A stretch of 64,000 bases of DNA, from contig NZ_CP067395.1 of the NCBI RefSeq assembly GCF_017355525.1, positions 4,805,001-4,869,000 of the forward strand, read 5' to 3'. This DNA comes from Lysobacter enzymogenes (GTDB lineage Bacteria > Pseudomonadota > Gammaproteobacteria > Xanthomonadales > Xanthomonadaceae). The translations under genes were made by a program, and so were the position numbers. Shown piece by piece: positions 36,988 through 47,285 of the stretch (the first letter of the stretch is position 1; each line of letters opens with the position of its first letter). The notes under the pieces were generated by a model. The model was not told the DNA's origin. It did no database searches and saw nothing but the letters and a program-made list of their open reading frames with translations.

Positions 36988-37144
36988 TCGGCGCGACGTC
37001 GGGAGCTGCGTGCGCGCAAGGCGCGCGCGGCGGGTGTGTGGGCGCGCCGCCGGCGTAGGCGGCGCGGAAAAGCGCCGACGATGTGCGGAGCACAGGTTTT
37101 CGTTGCGGCAGCTTCATCGCGAGACGCCGCCACCGCCCAAACAA

Positions 37145-37170
37145 AAACCCCTTCCTCGCGGAAGGGGTTT
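37145..37170 (-). terminator. Rho-independent terminator of accC
   Basis: An 11-bp stem (AAACCCCTTCC with GGAAGGGGTTT) and a TCGC loop, 26 bp after the accC stop. The preceding A-tract on the plus strand supplies the U-tract for minus-strand transcripts. Confidence 0.9.
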
Positions 37171-37195
37171 CGTCGTTTCGGCGGCGGCGCTCGGG

Positions 37196-38552
<1,357 letters not shown>

Positions 38553-38563
<11 letters not shown>

Positions 38564-38990
38564 GGGATTCGGGATTCGGGATTTGGGATTCGTAAGCCGC
38601 GGACGGCTCGCGGATCGTGCGTGGGCCGGAGTCGAGCGTTCTGATCAAGGCGTTCAGACGGGCGAAGGTTCGGTCGAGCAACTGGGCGAGCGACGGATCG
38701 GGTGCGACGAAGTTCAGGCGTTCGGCGATTTGCAACTGCGTGTCCAATTCAGCCAGCGAGCCGTGGGCGATCGACAGGAAGCGCAGGTATTCCGCGGTAG
38801 AGCGGCGAGCTGCGCCTTCGGCGATGTTCGAGGGCACGCTGATCGCGGTCCGACGCAGTTGCGCGGTCAATCCGAATCGCTCGGAATCGGGAAGCGTTGC
38901 GGTGTGCCGGTAGACCGACTCGACCAACGCCATCGCGTCGCGCCAGACGTCCAGGCGCTCGTGCGGCCGCGGTGACGAATCCCGAATCAC
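38553..38990 (-). CDS. Four-helix-bundle protein (23S rRNA intervening-sequence protein family)
   Basis: A 145-aa protein of the S23/IVP family (the fold also seen in Avd of diversity-generating retroelements). Typical features are the N-terminal [19 protein letters not shown], then [20 protein letters not shown], and a later helix with [20 protein letters not shown]. The probable GTG start at 38990 and the last dozen codons are inside the flanking repeats (the C-terminus ESQIPNPES is translated repeat). Its TAA lies inside accC. Family members bind RNA or oligomerise as pentamers; cellular role unknown. In most genomes they are found inside rRNA spacers or as solo genes, so the location is odd. 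Confidence 0.85.
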
Positions 38991-39007
38991 TAATCCCGAA
39001 TCCCGGC
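38564..39007 (-). mobile_element. Repeat-bounded element carrying a four-helix-bundle gene
   Basis: A 444-bp block inserted between accB and accC. Its arms are made of GGGATTC-type units. The accB-side arm (38976-39007) reads GCCGGGATTCGGGATT and onward on the minus strand, and the accC-side arm (38564-38591) is the inverted type (GAATCCCAAATCCC). The same two arms, in the same orientation, bound the 118-bp groES-groEL spacer (61813-61930): 28 of 32 and 23 of 28 positions match by hand alignment. No transposase is encoded. The mobility is inferred from these two sites and from the disruption of a conserved operon. Confidence 0.65.
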
Positions 39008-39010
39008 CGT

Positions 39011-39493
39011 TCAGCCAATGACGAACAGCGGCTGATCGAACTCGATCGGCTGACCGCTCTCGGCCAGGATCTTGAGCACGGTGCCGGAGACGTCGGCTTC
39101 GATCGGGTTGAACATCTTCATCGCTTCGATGATCGCCAGGGTGTCGCCGGCCTTGACCGTCTGGCCGACGCTGACGAAGGACGGCTTGTCCGGGGCCGGC
39201 GAGGTGTAGAAGGTGCCGACCATCGGCGCGCGCACGACGTGGCCGTCGGGCAGGTCGTTGCCCAGGGCCTTGGCGCTGCCGCCGGTGGCCGCTTCGGTCG
39301 GCGACTGCATCGGCATGGCCGCGGCGCGCGGTTGTTCCGGCGCGGCGTAGACCGGGGCGGCCGGCGCGAGGGCGTAGCTGCCCTTCGGCGCGCGGGCCAG
39401 GCGCACCGACTCCTCGCCTTCCTTGATCTCGATCTCGGCGAGGTTGGATTCCTCGAGCAGGTCGATCAGTTTCTTGATTTTGCGCAGGTCCAT
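39011..39493 (-). CDS. accB: Acetyl-CoA carboxylase, biotin carboxyl carrier protein
   Basis: A 160-aa carrier that holds biotin for AccC and the carboxyltransferase. The N-terminal part ([20 protein letters not shown]) is family-typical, an Ala/Pro linker follows, and the biotinyl domain ends the protein with the lysine in [13 protein letters not shown]. An AGAGG ribosome site precedes the ATG. The next gene on the strand should be accC; here the four-helix-bundle element intervenes, starting 4 bp after the accB stop. Confidence 0.96.
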   Translation of the reverse strand: MDLRKIKKLIDLLEESNLAEIEIKEGEESVRLARAPKGSYALAPAAPVYAAPEQPRAAAMPMQSPTEAATGGSAKALGNDLPDGHVVRAPMVGTFYTSPAPDKPSFVSVGQTVKAGDTLAIIEAMKMFNPIEADVSGTVLKILAESGQPIEFDQPLFVIG

Positions 39494-39560
39494 GCAACGG
39501 GCCTCTGGGTTTTGGATCTTGGGTGCGGGCCGCGCGGGGCGCGGTCCGGGCGAAAGGGGG

Positions 39561-40001
39561 TCAGGATGCCAGCCGTTTGATTGCGGCTTCGAGCGCGTAG
39601 CGGTAGCTGTCGGCGCCGAAGCCGCAGACCACGCCGACGGCGAGGTCGCTGAAGTAGCTGTGGTGGCGGAACGGCTCGCGGGTATGCGGGTTGGACAGGT
39701 GGATCTCGATGAAGGGGATCGCGACCGCGGCCAGGGCGTCGCGGATCGCCACGCTGGTGTGGGTGAACGCCGCCGGATTGATCAGGATCAGCGCGGTGCC
39801 GTCGCCGCGCGCGGCCTGCACGCGCTCGACCAGGACGTGCTCGGCGTTGGACTGCAGGCTCTCCAGCGCATGCCCGGCCTCGCTGGCGCGCGCGGCGAGG
39901 CCGGCGTCGATGTCGGCCAGGGTGGTGCGGCCGTAGACCTCGGGCTCGCGCGTGCCGAGCAGGTTGAGGTTGGGGCCGTGCAGGACCAGGAGCTTGGCCA
40001 T
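39561..40001 (-). CDS. aroQ: Type II 3-dehydroquinate dehydratase
   Basis: A 146-aa enzyme of the shikimate pathway that dehydrates 3-dehydroquinate. Conserved blocks are [20 protein letters not shown] with the catalytic Arg and Tyr, [30 protein letters not shown], and [20 protein letters not shown] with the catalytic His. It precedes accB by 67 bp on the same strand, as in many gammaproteobacteria. The ATG at 40001 gives the standard N-terminus; a TTG eight codons upstream is unlikely. Confidence 0.96.
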   Translation of the reverse strand: MAKLLVLHGPNLNLLGTREPEVYGRTTLADIDAGLAARASEAGHALESLQSNAEHVLVERVQAARGDGTALILINPAAFTHTSVAIRDALAAVAIPFIEIHLSNPHTREPFRHHSYFSDLAVGVVCGFGADSYRYALEAAIKRLAS

Positions 40002-40335
40002 CGGGACCGGGACGGTTGCCTTCAAAGGGCGGCAGTTTGCGTCAAGGCCGCAGGGTTGTCCAGGAGTTGCCCGCCAAATCGGCGAAGTTATCGTGCTTTA
40101 AGCGGTTGTTTGAGTGGCGGCTCTAAATGCCGGCACGTTCGCGGCGACAAGCGAGTGTTCGGCGCCGGATCGGCGGCGTTGGCGGCATGGACGGCGCAGG
40201 TCGCCGCGCAAGTGGTCGGGTTGCGGCCTATTCGAGCACAGCGCCGGGCGCGGCGGGGAGGGCGGGCGGCACGGGCATTGCGCGGCGGCGGTCGCAGGTC
40301 GGGGATGTCGGCAGGTCGGACCTTCGGCGCAGCGA

Positions 40336-40425
40336 CTGTAGGAGCGACGCGAGTCGCGACCGCGACACTATGCTGACGACGCGAGCTGGCTACCCCGCGG
40401 TCGCGGCTTGCGCCGCTCCTACAGG
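40336..40425. repeat. Inverted-repeat intergenic element (family A, copy 3)
   Basis: Starts CTGTAGGAGCGACGCGAGTC and ends CTTGCGCCGCTCCTACAGG, with a short unrelated centre. It lies in the 463-bp region between aroQ and the TlpA-like gene (40002-40464), which otherwise shows no gene. The aroQ promoter should be in its right-hand part before 40002. Confidence 0.85.
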
Positions 40426-40464
40426 ACCGGGTATCCGATACAGAAGCGTCAGGCCGGCACCGGC

Positions 40465-41064
40465 CTACTGCGCCCAGCCGTCGATCTCGCCATCCACGAA
40501 AGGCCCGATCCGCTGCTTCAGCAGCCGCCCGTCCGCGCCGACCAGCACGCTGTAAGGCAGCACGCCCTTGGGATTGCCGAGCTGGACGCCGGCATCGCGC
40601 GGCCCCGGCGCGTCGAGCAGGATCGGGTAGTGCACCGGCACCCGTTGCAGGAAGGCGGTCACGTCGTCGGCGTTGTCGAGCGCGATGCCGACCACCTGGG
40701 TGCCGCCGGCGCCCTGGCTGCGCGCGTAGCGGTCCAGTTCCGGCATTTCCTTGATGCAGGGGCCGCACCAGCTGGCCCAGACGTTGATCAGCATCGGCCG
40801 GCCTGCGTAGGCCTTGGGCAACTCGACGGACTGGCCGGCGAGGTCGGGCAGGCGCAGCACGGGGATCGGCTGGCCGCGTTCGGCCATCGCCAGGTCGGCC
40901 GGTGGTTTCGGCGCCTGCATCTTCATTTCCGCCTGCAGCATGCGCTGGCCGAGTTCGGTGCGGGCGAACCAGCCGCCGCCGCCGACCACCTGCCCGGCGA
41001 GCAGGCCCAGCGCGCCGGCGGCCACGGCCACCGCGATCACTTTCACGCTCGACGGGATCGCCAT
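40465..41064 (-). CDS. TlpA-like membrane-anchored thioredoxin
   Basis: A 199-aa protein with an N-terminal membrane anchor (about 8-28, VIAVAVAAGALGLLAGQVV) and a periplasmic thioredoxin fold of the TlpA/ResA class: redox site NVWASWCGPCIKEMPEL, cis-Pro region VLPYSVLVGADG. It begins 3 bp after the dsbD stop, so it is the last gene of a cutA - dsbD - tlpA unit and probably receives electrons from DsbD. Likely targets are cytochrome c maturation or other periplasmic disulfides. Confidence 0.92.
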   Translation of the reverse strand: MAIPSSVKVIAVAVAAGALGLLAGQVVGGGGWFARTELGQRMLQAEMKMQAPKPPADLAMAERGQPIPVLRLPDLAGQSVELPKAYAGRPMLINVWASWCGPCIKEMPELDRYARSQGAGGTQVVGIALDNADDVTAFLQRVPVHYPILLDAPGPRDAGVQLGNPKGVLPYSVLVGADGRLLKQRIGPFVDGEIDGWAQ

Positions 41065-41067
41065 CGC

Positions 41068-43671
41068 TTACGGCCCCGCTGCGGCAGCGCGCGCGCGTCC
41101 GGCGCGCGCGGCGAAGGGTTCGGCCTTCTCGAAACCGACCAGCCGCAGCTCGCGGCGCTCGGCGCCGTGGGCGTAATAGATCGTCATCGGCGGCCCGATC
41201 ACGCCGAGCCGCTTCATCAGCGCCTGATCGGTCTCGTCGTTGGCGGTCACGTCGGCCTTGAGCAGGACGAAGCCGTCCAGCGCCTGGTGCACGGCCGGCT
41301 CGGGGAAGGTGTACTTCTCCATCTCTTTGCAGGCCACGCACCAGTCGGCGTAGAAGTCGAGCATCAGCGGCTTGCCTGCGGCCTGGGCCGCAGCGATTTC
41401 GCGGTCCAGGTCTTCGTTGGATTTGATCTTGCGGAACGGCAGCTCGGTCGATGGCGCCGTGTTGCCGCCGCCGCGCAGGTTGGCCAACGGTTGCAGCGGG
41501 TCGTGGCCGCCGGCGAGCGCGCCGAACAACTGCGCCGCGCCGGCCACGCCGAGCAGCAGCGCCACGACCCAGGCCAGCGCGCGCAGGCCGAAGCCCTGGT
41601 TCGCGCCGCCGCCGCCGAGCGCGGCCAGCACCGCCGCGCCGAGCAGCAGCGCGCCGTACAGCGCCAGCGTCGCCGCGCCGGGCAGGATGCGCGACAGCAT
41701 CCACACCGCCATGCCGAGGAACACCAGTCCGAACACGCGCTGCACGCCGACCATCCACGGCCCGCTGGTCGGCAGGCCCTTGCCGGCGGCGACGCCGAAC
41801 GCGAGCAGCGGCGCGCCCATGCCCATCGCCAGCGAGAACAACGCCGCGCCGCCGAACAGCGGGTCGCGGGTCTGGCCGATGTAGATCACCGCGGCGGCCA
41901 GCGGCGGCGCCACGCAGGGGCCGACGATCAGCGCCGACAGCGCGCCCATGATCGCCACGCCGGTCCACGAGCCGCTGCGCTGGCGGTCGCTGACCTGGCC
42001 GACCAGGCTGCGCAGCTTGTGCGGCAGCTGCAGTTCGAACAGGCCGAAGCTCGACAGCGCCAGGGCCACGAACAGCAGCGCGAACAGCACGATCACCCAC
42101 GGCGTCTGGAACGCGATCTGCAGGTTGGCGCCGACCAAGCCGGCGACGACGCCGGCGATGGTGAACACCACCGCGCTCGCCAGCACGTACACCAGCGACA
42201 GCGCGAACGCGCGGCGCGCGCCGAGGCCCGGGCCGCGGCCGACGATCAGGCCCGACAGGATCGGGATCATCGGCAGCACGCAGGGGGTGAACGCCAGCAG
42301 CAGGCCGAAGCCGAAGAACGTGAGCAGCGCGAAGTAGCGGTTCGGGCCGGACAGGGACGCGGCGAGCAGGCTGTCTTCGGCTTGCGGTGCGGCGTCGGCG
42401 GGGGCGGCAGCGGCAGGCGCGGCGGCGGTAGCGCCGGTCGCAGCGGCGGCAGTCGCCGCGTTCGTGTCGCTGCTGGCAGCGCCGCCTGCGGTCGCGGCGG
42501 AGCCGCTTGTGTCGGTTGCGGCGCTGTCGTTCGCAGCGGACGCATCAACGCCGGCATCGGCCGTTGCGCTGGCAGCGGCGCCGGCCGCTGCGTTCGCTGC
42601 GGCGGCGCCCGCATTCGCTGGCGTCGCATTCGCAGCGGTGGCGGCCGTTGCCGCCGCGGCGACGGCGGCCTGCGTCGTCACCGTCCCGCGCGGCAGATCG
42701 ACGCTGATCTTGCGCGTCATCGGCGGATAGCAGATGCCGTCGGTCTGGCAGCCCTGGAAACCGGCGGTCAGCACCACTTTGCCGGCCTCGGCGGTCTTGC
42801 GCAGCAGCGGCAGCGGCACGTCGATCTGGTCGAAGAACACGGTGACGTTGCCGAAGTGCTCGTCGCGGTGCGCGGTGCCGCGCGGCCACTGCGGCTGGCC
42901 GGCGGCGATGTCGGCGCGGTCGGTCTTCAGCGAAGTCTTGTCGCGATACAGGTAATAGCCGCGCGCCGGCGTGAAGCGCAGCAGCAGGGTGTCGCCGTCT
43001 TTGGCGATGGCTTCGAAACCGAAGGCCTGTTCCGGCGGCAGCGGCAGCGCGTCGGTGCCGGCGCTGGCGCCTGCGCCTGCGGCCGGCGCGCTCAGCGGCG
43101 AGGCGCCGCCGAGCAGCGGATTGCTGGCGCCGCCGCGCGCGCCGAACGTCGCCAGCGGCGCGGCCGCGGGCGCCGGGTCCATGGCGGGCGCGGCATTGGC
43201 GGCGGCCGGCGCGGCCAGCGCGACCTCGATCGTGCGCGTCTGCGGCGGATAGCACACGCCGGCATCGGCGCAGCCCTGGTACTTGATCGTCAGCTTGGCG
43301 CTGGCGGCCTTGGCCTGGCCGGGCAGGGTCGCGGCCACGTCCTGGTGGTAGGTCTCCACATCGCCGAAGAACTGGTCGCGGTAGGCCTTGCCCTTCGGCA
43401 GTTGCAGCGCCTGCGCGGCGAAGCCGGCATCGCTCTTGACCGAGATGCGGTGGCGATAGAGGTAGTAGCCCTTGGCCACCTTCCATGAGATCGCGATGCG
43501 GTCCGGCGCCGGCGATTGCGCGCTGACGGCGAAGGCCTCGTCGACCGGCAGCAGGTCTTTTTCGTCCACGGCCAGCGCGTGCGCGGCGGCGGACAGGCCG
43601 AGCACGGCCAAGGCGAGGGCGGCGCCGGCGCGCCAAGCGCGCCGGCCGCGGAAAGCGGAGAGGAAGGTCAT
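41068..43671 (-). CDS. dsbD: Thiol:disulfide interchange protein DsbD with duplicated N-terminal domain
   Basis: An 867-aa electron conduit from cytoplasmic thioredoxin to periplasmic thiol proteins. After the signal peptide there are two tandem nDsbD domains (about 35-155 and 207-327), each with the family cysteine pair: KYQGCADAGVCYPP (Cys134/140) and GFQGCQTDGICYPP (Cys308/314). An Ala-rich linker of about 110 residues follows, then the eight-helix domain with FTPCVLPMIPIL and VGPCVAPPLAA, then a C-terminal thioredoxin domain (FYADWCVACKEME). E. coli DsbD (565 aa) has one N-terminal domain. The start overlaps the cutA stop (ATGA), which fixes it. Confidence 0.95.
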   Translation of the reverse strand: MTFLSAFRGRRAWRAGAALALAVLGLSAAAHALAVDEKDLLPVDEAFAVSAQSPAPDRIAISWKVAKGYYLYRHRISVKSDAGFAAQALQLPKGKAYRDQFFGDVETYHQDVAATLPGQAKAASAKLTIKYQGCADAGVCYPPQTRTIEVALAAPAAANAAPAMDPAPAAAPLATFGARGGASNPLLGGASPLSAPAAGAGASAGTDALPLPPEQAFGFEAIAKDGDTLLLRFTPARGYYLYRDKTSLKTDRADIAAGQPQWPRGTAHRDEHFGNVTVFFDQIDVPLPLLRKTAEAGKVVLTAGFQGCQTDGICYPPMTRKISVDLPRGTVTTQAAVAAAATAATAANATPANAGAAAANAAAGAAASATADAGVDASAANDSAATDTSGSAATAGGAASSDTNAATAAAATGATAAAPAAAAPADAAPQAEDSLLAASLSGPNRYFALLTFFGFGLLLAFTPCVLPMIPILSGLIVGRGPGLGARRAFALSLVYVLASAVVFTIAGVVAGLVGANLQIAFQTPWVIVLFALLFVALALSSFGLFELQLPHKLRSLVGQVSDRQRSGSWTGVAIMGALSALIVGPCVAPPLAAAVIYIGQTRDPLFGGAALFSLAMGMGAPLLAFGVAAGKGLPTSGPWMVGVQRVFGLVFLGMAVWMLSRILPGAATLALYGALLLGAAVLAALGGGGANQGFGLRALAWVVALLLGVAGAAQLFGALAGGHDPLQPLANLRGGGNTAPSTELPFRKIKSNEDLDREIAAAQAAGKPLMLDFYADWCVACKEMEKYTFPEPAVHQALDGFVLLKADVTANDETDQALMKRLGVIGPPMTIYYAHGAERRELRLVGFEKAEPFAARAGRARAAAAGP

Positions 43672-44000
43672 CGGTCGGGAGTCTGTTCGTTTACCCATCG
43701 CGCATACGGCTCGGAGACGTCGCGCGGTTCGACCACGATCATCTCCGGCAGTTCATACGGATGCAGTTGCGCCAATCGTTGCATCGCCGCGCCGTAAACC
43801 GTGACGCGGGTCTTGATCAGCAGCTGGATTTCGCTGGCGCGTTCGATCCGGCCCTGCCAGCGGTAGACCGAGGTGGCGCCGGGGATCTGGGTGACGCAGG
43901 CCGCCAGCCCTTCTTCGACCAGGGTCTGGGCGACGGTGTCGGCGCTGGCCTGGTCGGGACAGGTGGTGAGCAGCAGCATGGGCTGGGTGTCGACGCGCAT
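43668..44000 (-). CDS. cutA: CutA divalent-cation tolerance protein
   Basis: A 110-aa CutA1-type trimeric ferredoxin-like protein. Recognised by LLTTCPDQASADTVAQTLVE, GLAACVTQIPGATSVYRWQG, ASEIQLLIKTR and HPYELPEMIVV. It lies upstream of dsbD with a 4-bp overlap, a linkage also found in E. coli. Role in metal tolerance is traditional but poorly defined. The frame is open far upstream, but the ATG at 44000 begins the family-typical sequence. Confidence 0.95.
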   Translation of the reverse strand: MRVDTQPMLLLTTCPDQASADTVAQTLVEEGLAACVTQIPGATSVYRWQGRIERASEIQLLIKTRVTVYGAAMQRLAQLHPYELPEMIVVEPRDVSEPYARWVNEQTPDR

Positions 44001-44083
44001 GGCCCCAGTGTAAGCGGCCGGCGCGGCGCGGACGCGGGCGGCTGCGACGATCGGCGTCACCGATCCGCGCTGCGCCGCGCGCC

Positions 44084-45070
44084 TCAACGCCGGCCGGGGC
44101 GGGCCGCGGGACGGCGCGCGGCCGCTGGCTTTGCCGATCCGGGGCGTTGGCGCGCATGCACCGGCGCCTGCCGCTCGTGGACGAAATCGACGAACGCGCG
44201 CAGCGGCGCCGGCATCTGCCGCCGGCTCGGGTAATACAGATAGAAGCCGGGGAACGCCGGCGTCCACTCGGCCAGCACCCGTTGCAGACGGCCGGCGGCG
44301 AGCGCTTCGCGCACGTGGAAGTCGAACAGATAGGCCAGGCCGATCCCGTCGAGGACCGCACGCAGCGCCACTTCGGGCTCGGTGACGATCAGCGGGCCTT
44401 CGACCGCGGCTTCGAGCTTCTCCGGCCCGTTCGCCGCGGCGCGTTCGAATTCCCAGTGGTACAGGCTGCCGTCGGTGGGCCAGCGGAAATTGACGCAGCG
44501 GTGCTTGCGCAGCTCGCGCGGGTCGCGCGGAACGCCGTTGCGCTGCAGGTACTCCGGTGCGCCGACCACCATCATTTCCGCATCGCCGCCGAGGCGCACC
44601 GTGACCATGTCCTGCTCGACCATCTCGCCCAGGCGCACGCCGGCGTCGAAGCGGCCGGCGACGATGTCGACGAGGCGGTCGTCGGTGACCAGGTCGACGA
44701 CGATGTCGGGATAACGCGCATGAAACTCGCCGAGCAACGGCGCGATGTGCTGCACCGCCGCGATGCGCGAAGCGTTGATCCGCAGCAGCCCGGCGGGCGT
44801 ATCGCGCTCGTCGCGCACTTGCGCCACCGCTGCGTCGAGATCGTCGAGCGCCGGCCGCAGTTTCGCCAGCAAACGCGCGCCGGCCTCGCTCGGCGCGACC
44901 GAGCGGGTGGTGCGGTTGAGCAGGCGCACGCCGAGGCGTTCTTCGAGCGTGCGGATGGTCTGGCTCAGCGCCGACGGCGACAGCCCCAGGTGCGCGGCCG
45001 CGCGCACGAAGCTGCCGTGTTCGGCGATGGCGGCGAAGGCGCGCAATTCGGCGTAGTCGCTGCCGCGCAT
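44084..45070 (-). CDS. LysR-family transcriptional regulator
   Basis: A 328-aa regulator. N-terminal winged helix-turn-helix: YAELRAFAAIAEHGSFVRAA followed by HLGLSPSALSQTIRTLEERL. A periplasmic-binding-like effector domain follows (about 95-300), and the C-terminal tail is Ala/Arg/Pro-rich. It is divergent from the aldo/keto reductase gene at 45172 with about 100 bp between, so it probably controls that gene. Effector unknown. Confidence 0.92.
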   Translation of the reverse strand: MRGSDYAELRAFAAIAEHGSFVRAAAHLGLSPSALSQTIRTLEERLGVRLLNRTTRSVAPSEAGARLLAKLRPALDDLDAAVAQVRDERDTPAGLLRINASRIAAVQHIAPLLGEFHARYPDIVVDLVTDDRLVDIVAGRFDAGVRLGEMVEQDMVTVRLGGDAEMMVVGAPEYLQRNGVPRDPRELRKHRCVNFRWPTDGSLYHWEFERAAANGPEKLEAAVEGPLIVTEPEVALRAVLDGIGLAYLFDFHVREALAAGRLQRVLAEWTPAFPGFYLYYPSRRQMPAPLRAFVDFVHERQAPVHARQRPGSAKPAAARRPAARPGRR

Positions 45071-45171
45071 GGATTATGCTCCGTTCGCTAAATGGCCCAT
45101 GCGGATAATGCCGGACTAACGCAGCAGTGTCCGCGGCGCAGGATGCCGGCATTGCCACCGGAGACGCCGCC

Positions 45172-46266
45172 ATGAGCACTGCCCGCACTGCCGCCGCCCT
45201 GCCTGCTTCGCTGACCGACTACCGCCTGCTCGGCCGTTCCGGCCTGCGCGTTTCGCCGTTGTCGCTCGGCGCGATGACCTTCGGCACCGATTGGGGCTGG
45301 GGCGCCGACGAAGCCGAAGCGCGGCGGATCTTCGACACCTACCTCGAGCGCGGCGGCAATTTCATCGACACCGCCAACCAGTACACCGGCGGCAGCTCGG
45401 AGCGCCTGCTCGGCCAGTTCGCCGAAGGCCGCCGCGAAGAGCTGGTGATCGCCACCAAGTACACCCTGACCGCGCGGCCGAAGGACCCCAACGCCGGCGG
45501 CAACCAGCGCAAGAGCATGGTGCGTTCGGTCGAGGACAGCCTGCGCAAGCTGCGCACCGACTACATCGACCTGCTGTATCTGCACGCCTGGGACGAGACC
45601 ACGCCGGTCGAAGAAGTGCTGCGCGCGATGGACGACCTGGTCCGCGCCGGCAAGCTGGTCTACGTCGGCATTTCCGATACTCCGGCGTGGCAGATCGCGC
45701 GCATGCAGGCGATCGCCGACCTGCGCGGCTGGTCGCCGCTGATCGCGCTGCAGATCCAGTACAGCCTGATCGAGCGCACGGTCGAGCGCGAGCTGATGCC
45801 GATGGCGCGCGAACTCGGCCTCGGCGTGGTGCCGTGGTCGCCGCTGGGCATGGGCGTGCTGACCGGCAAGTACAGCCGCGCCGATCTCGACATCGGCAGC
45901 GGCGTGCCCGAAGCGGTCGGCACGCGCAAGAACGTTGCCGCCAGCAACGGCGCGCTGACGGCGCGCGCGCTCGATATCGCCGAGGTGGTCAAGGACGTCG
46001 CGGCGGAACTCGGCAAGACGCCGGCGCAGGTCGCGCTGGCGTGGACGCTGCTCGATCCCGCGGTGACTTCGCCGATCGTCGGCGTGCGCACGCTGGCGCA
46101 GTTGGAGGACAACCTCGGCGCGCTCGACGTCCGCTTCGACGAGGCGCAGCGCGCGCGGCTGGATGCGGCGAGCCGGATCGAGCTCGGATTCCCGCACGAT
46201 TTCCTCAAGTCGCCGATGGTGCACAGCGTCGTGTTCGGCGAGGTCAAGCCGCCGGTTCGGGCCTGA
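45172..46266 (+). CDS. Aldo/keto reductase
   Basis: A 364-aa NADPH-dependent oxidoreductase with the TIM-barrel AKR fold. The catalytic tetrad is visible: Asp and Tyr in FIDTANQYTGGSSE, Lys in VIATKYT, and His in LYLHAWDETTP. The NADP site is near the C-terminus (SPIVGVRTLAQLEDN). The ATG at 45172 has GGAG upstream; an ATG at 45127 is in frame and less likely. It forms a divergent pair with a LysR regulator. Substrate unknown; sequence class is YajO/tas-like. Confidence 0.92.
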   Translation: MSTARTAAALPASLTDYRLLGRSGLRVSPLSLGAMTFGTDWGWGADEAEARRIFDTYLERGGNFIDTANQYTGGSSERLLGQFAEGRREELVIATKYTLTARPKDPNAGGNQRKSMVRSVEDSLRKLRTDYIDLLYLHAWDETTPVEEVLRAMDDLVRAGKLVYVGISDTPAWQIARMQAIADLRGWSPLIALQIQYSLIERTVERELMPMARELGLGVVPWSPLGMGVLTGKYSRADLDIGSGVPEAVGTRKNVAASNGALTARALDIAEVVKDVAAELGKTPAQVALAWTLLDPAVTSPIVGVRTLAQLEDNLGALDVRFDEAQRARLDAASRIELGFPHDFLKSPMVHSVVFGEVKPPVRA

Positions 46267-46315
46267 TTTCCGCGCTGCGGGAACAACCGGCGGCAACGAT
46301 GCAGCGGTACTGCAC

Positions 46316-46405
46316 TGTGGCAGGGCCTTCAGGCCCGACGCTTTAGGCTCCGGCCGCCGCGTCGCATCGGATCGGAAAGCGTCGGGCCTGAAGACCCTCC
46401 CACAC
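46316..46405. repeat. Inverted-repeat intergenic element (family B, copy 1)
   Basis: Arms of about 29 bp: GGGCCTTCAGGCCCGACGC near the left end and GCGTCGGGCCTGAAG near the right end, separated by about 32 bp. Located between convergent genes. A second copy lies at 61169-61264. Nothing coding was seen within it. Confidence 0.82.
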
Positions 46406-46442
46406 AGAGCGCGCCGCTATCGGGTGCGAAGGCCCGACCGCA

Positions 46443-47111
46443 TCAAATGCCGTCGCAACTGGTTTCCTGGATCGCGCACAGGCGGTCGACCCAGGCGCGG
46501 AAACGGCCGCCGGCGAGGCCCGCCTTGGCCGCGGGCTTGATCTCCAGGCTGGCGCCGATATCGCGTTCGACCGGGCCGTACTCGACCAACGCCCAACGCC
46601 CCGAACAGCCCGCCAAACGGCCCGAACCGACGAAGGCGTCGCTGTCGAAACCCATCCCGTCGCGTCCGCTCACGACCGCCGGCGCTTTCGCATCCGGACG
46701 CTGCCGGCCGACCTGCGCCTGCGACTTGACCGCGAGCTTGCGCCCGCTGACCCAGCCCGTGCCCTTGAACATCGGCCGCTGCGGGCCTTCGACCAGCGCG
46801 TCGTTGTCCTGCGCGCCGCGGATCTTGAACCAGCCGTCGGCGCCGGCGATCACCTCGACCTCGACCATCGCGCTGATCGGCGGCTCGTCGCCGCTGCGCC
46901 GGATCGGCGGCAAGGTGCCGAGCACCTTGTGCGCGGTGCCCGGGCCGGCGCGGACGTTGAGTCCGGCCGGGTCGGTTTCGTTGACGAAGGCGCCGAACGA
47001 GCACGCGGTTTCGCCGACCGGCGGCGCCGCGACGGCGCTGGGTTGCGCTGGCGCCGGCAGCGCGGCGAACAGCGCGGTGGCGGCGAAAACGATGGCGGCC
47101 GTGCGTGGCAT
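46443..47111 (-). CDS. Exported SH3-domain protein
   Basis: A 222-aa protein with a cleavable signal peptide (ending near APAQ, about residue 23). A bacterial SH3-like domain follows: GLNVRAGPGTAHKVLGTL with later strands VEVIAGADGWFKIRG and GTGWVSGRKL. The C-terminal half has Cys residues and no known domain (ends IQETSCDGI). SH3 domains of this type often bind peptidoglycan. An AAGGAG ribosome site precedes the ATG. Divergent from the AcvB gene. Confidence 0.8.
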   Translation of the reverse strand: MPRTAAIVFAATALFAALPAPAQPSAVAAPPVGETACSFGAFVNETDPAGLNVRAGPGTAHKVLGTLPPIRRSGDEPPISAMVEVEVIAGADGWFKIRGAQDNDALVEGPQRPMFKGTGWVSGRKLAVKSQAQVGRQRPDAKAPAVVSGRDGMGFDSDAFVGSGRLAGCSGRWALVEYGPVERDIGASLEIKPAAKAGLAGGRFRAWVDRLCAIQETSCDGI

Positions 47112-47285
47112 GGGGCGGGCTCCTTGCGTGATCTTCGCGCCCGGTCGGGCCCGCCGATCATAAACGCCGCGGGCGTCGGCGCATGCGGCGCGGCCGCGCC
47201 TGGCGCAGTCGCGGCGGGAAACGGCGCTTCGACGCATTCTCTCGACACCCTCGCCGGTATAAGGTGGCGCACCCAGGAGATCCCC

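Noticed and set aside
38564..39007. CRISPR-like array from GGGATTC repeats
   Set aside because: Units are 7-9 bp without uniform spacers, and the arms are inverted relative to each other.
40408..43488. Plus-strand open frame of 1026 codons opposite dsbD
   Set aside because: Antisense shadow of dsbD, low-complexity His/Gln/Arg/Ala sequence.
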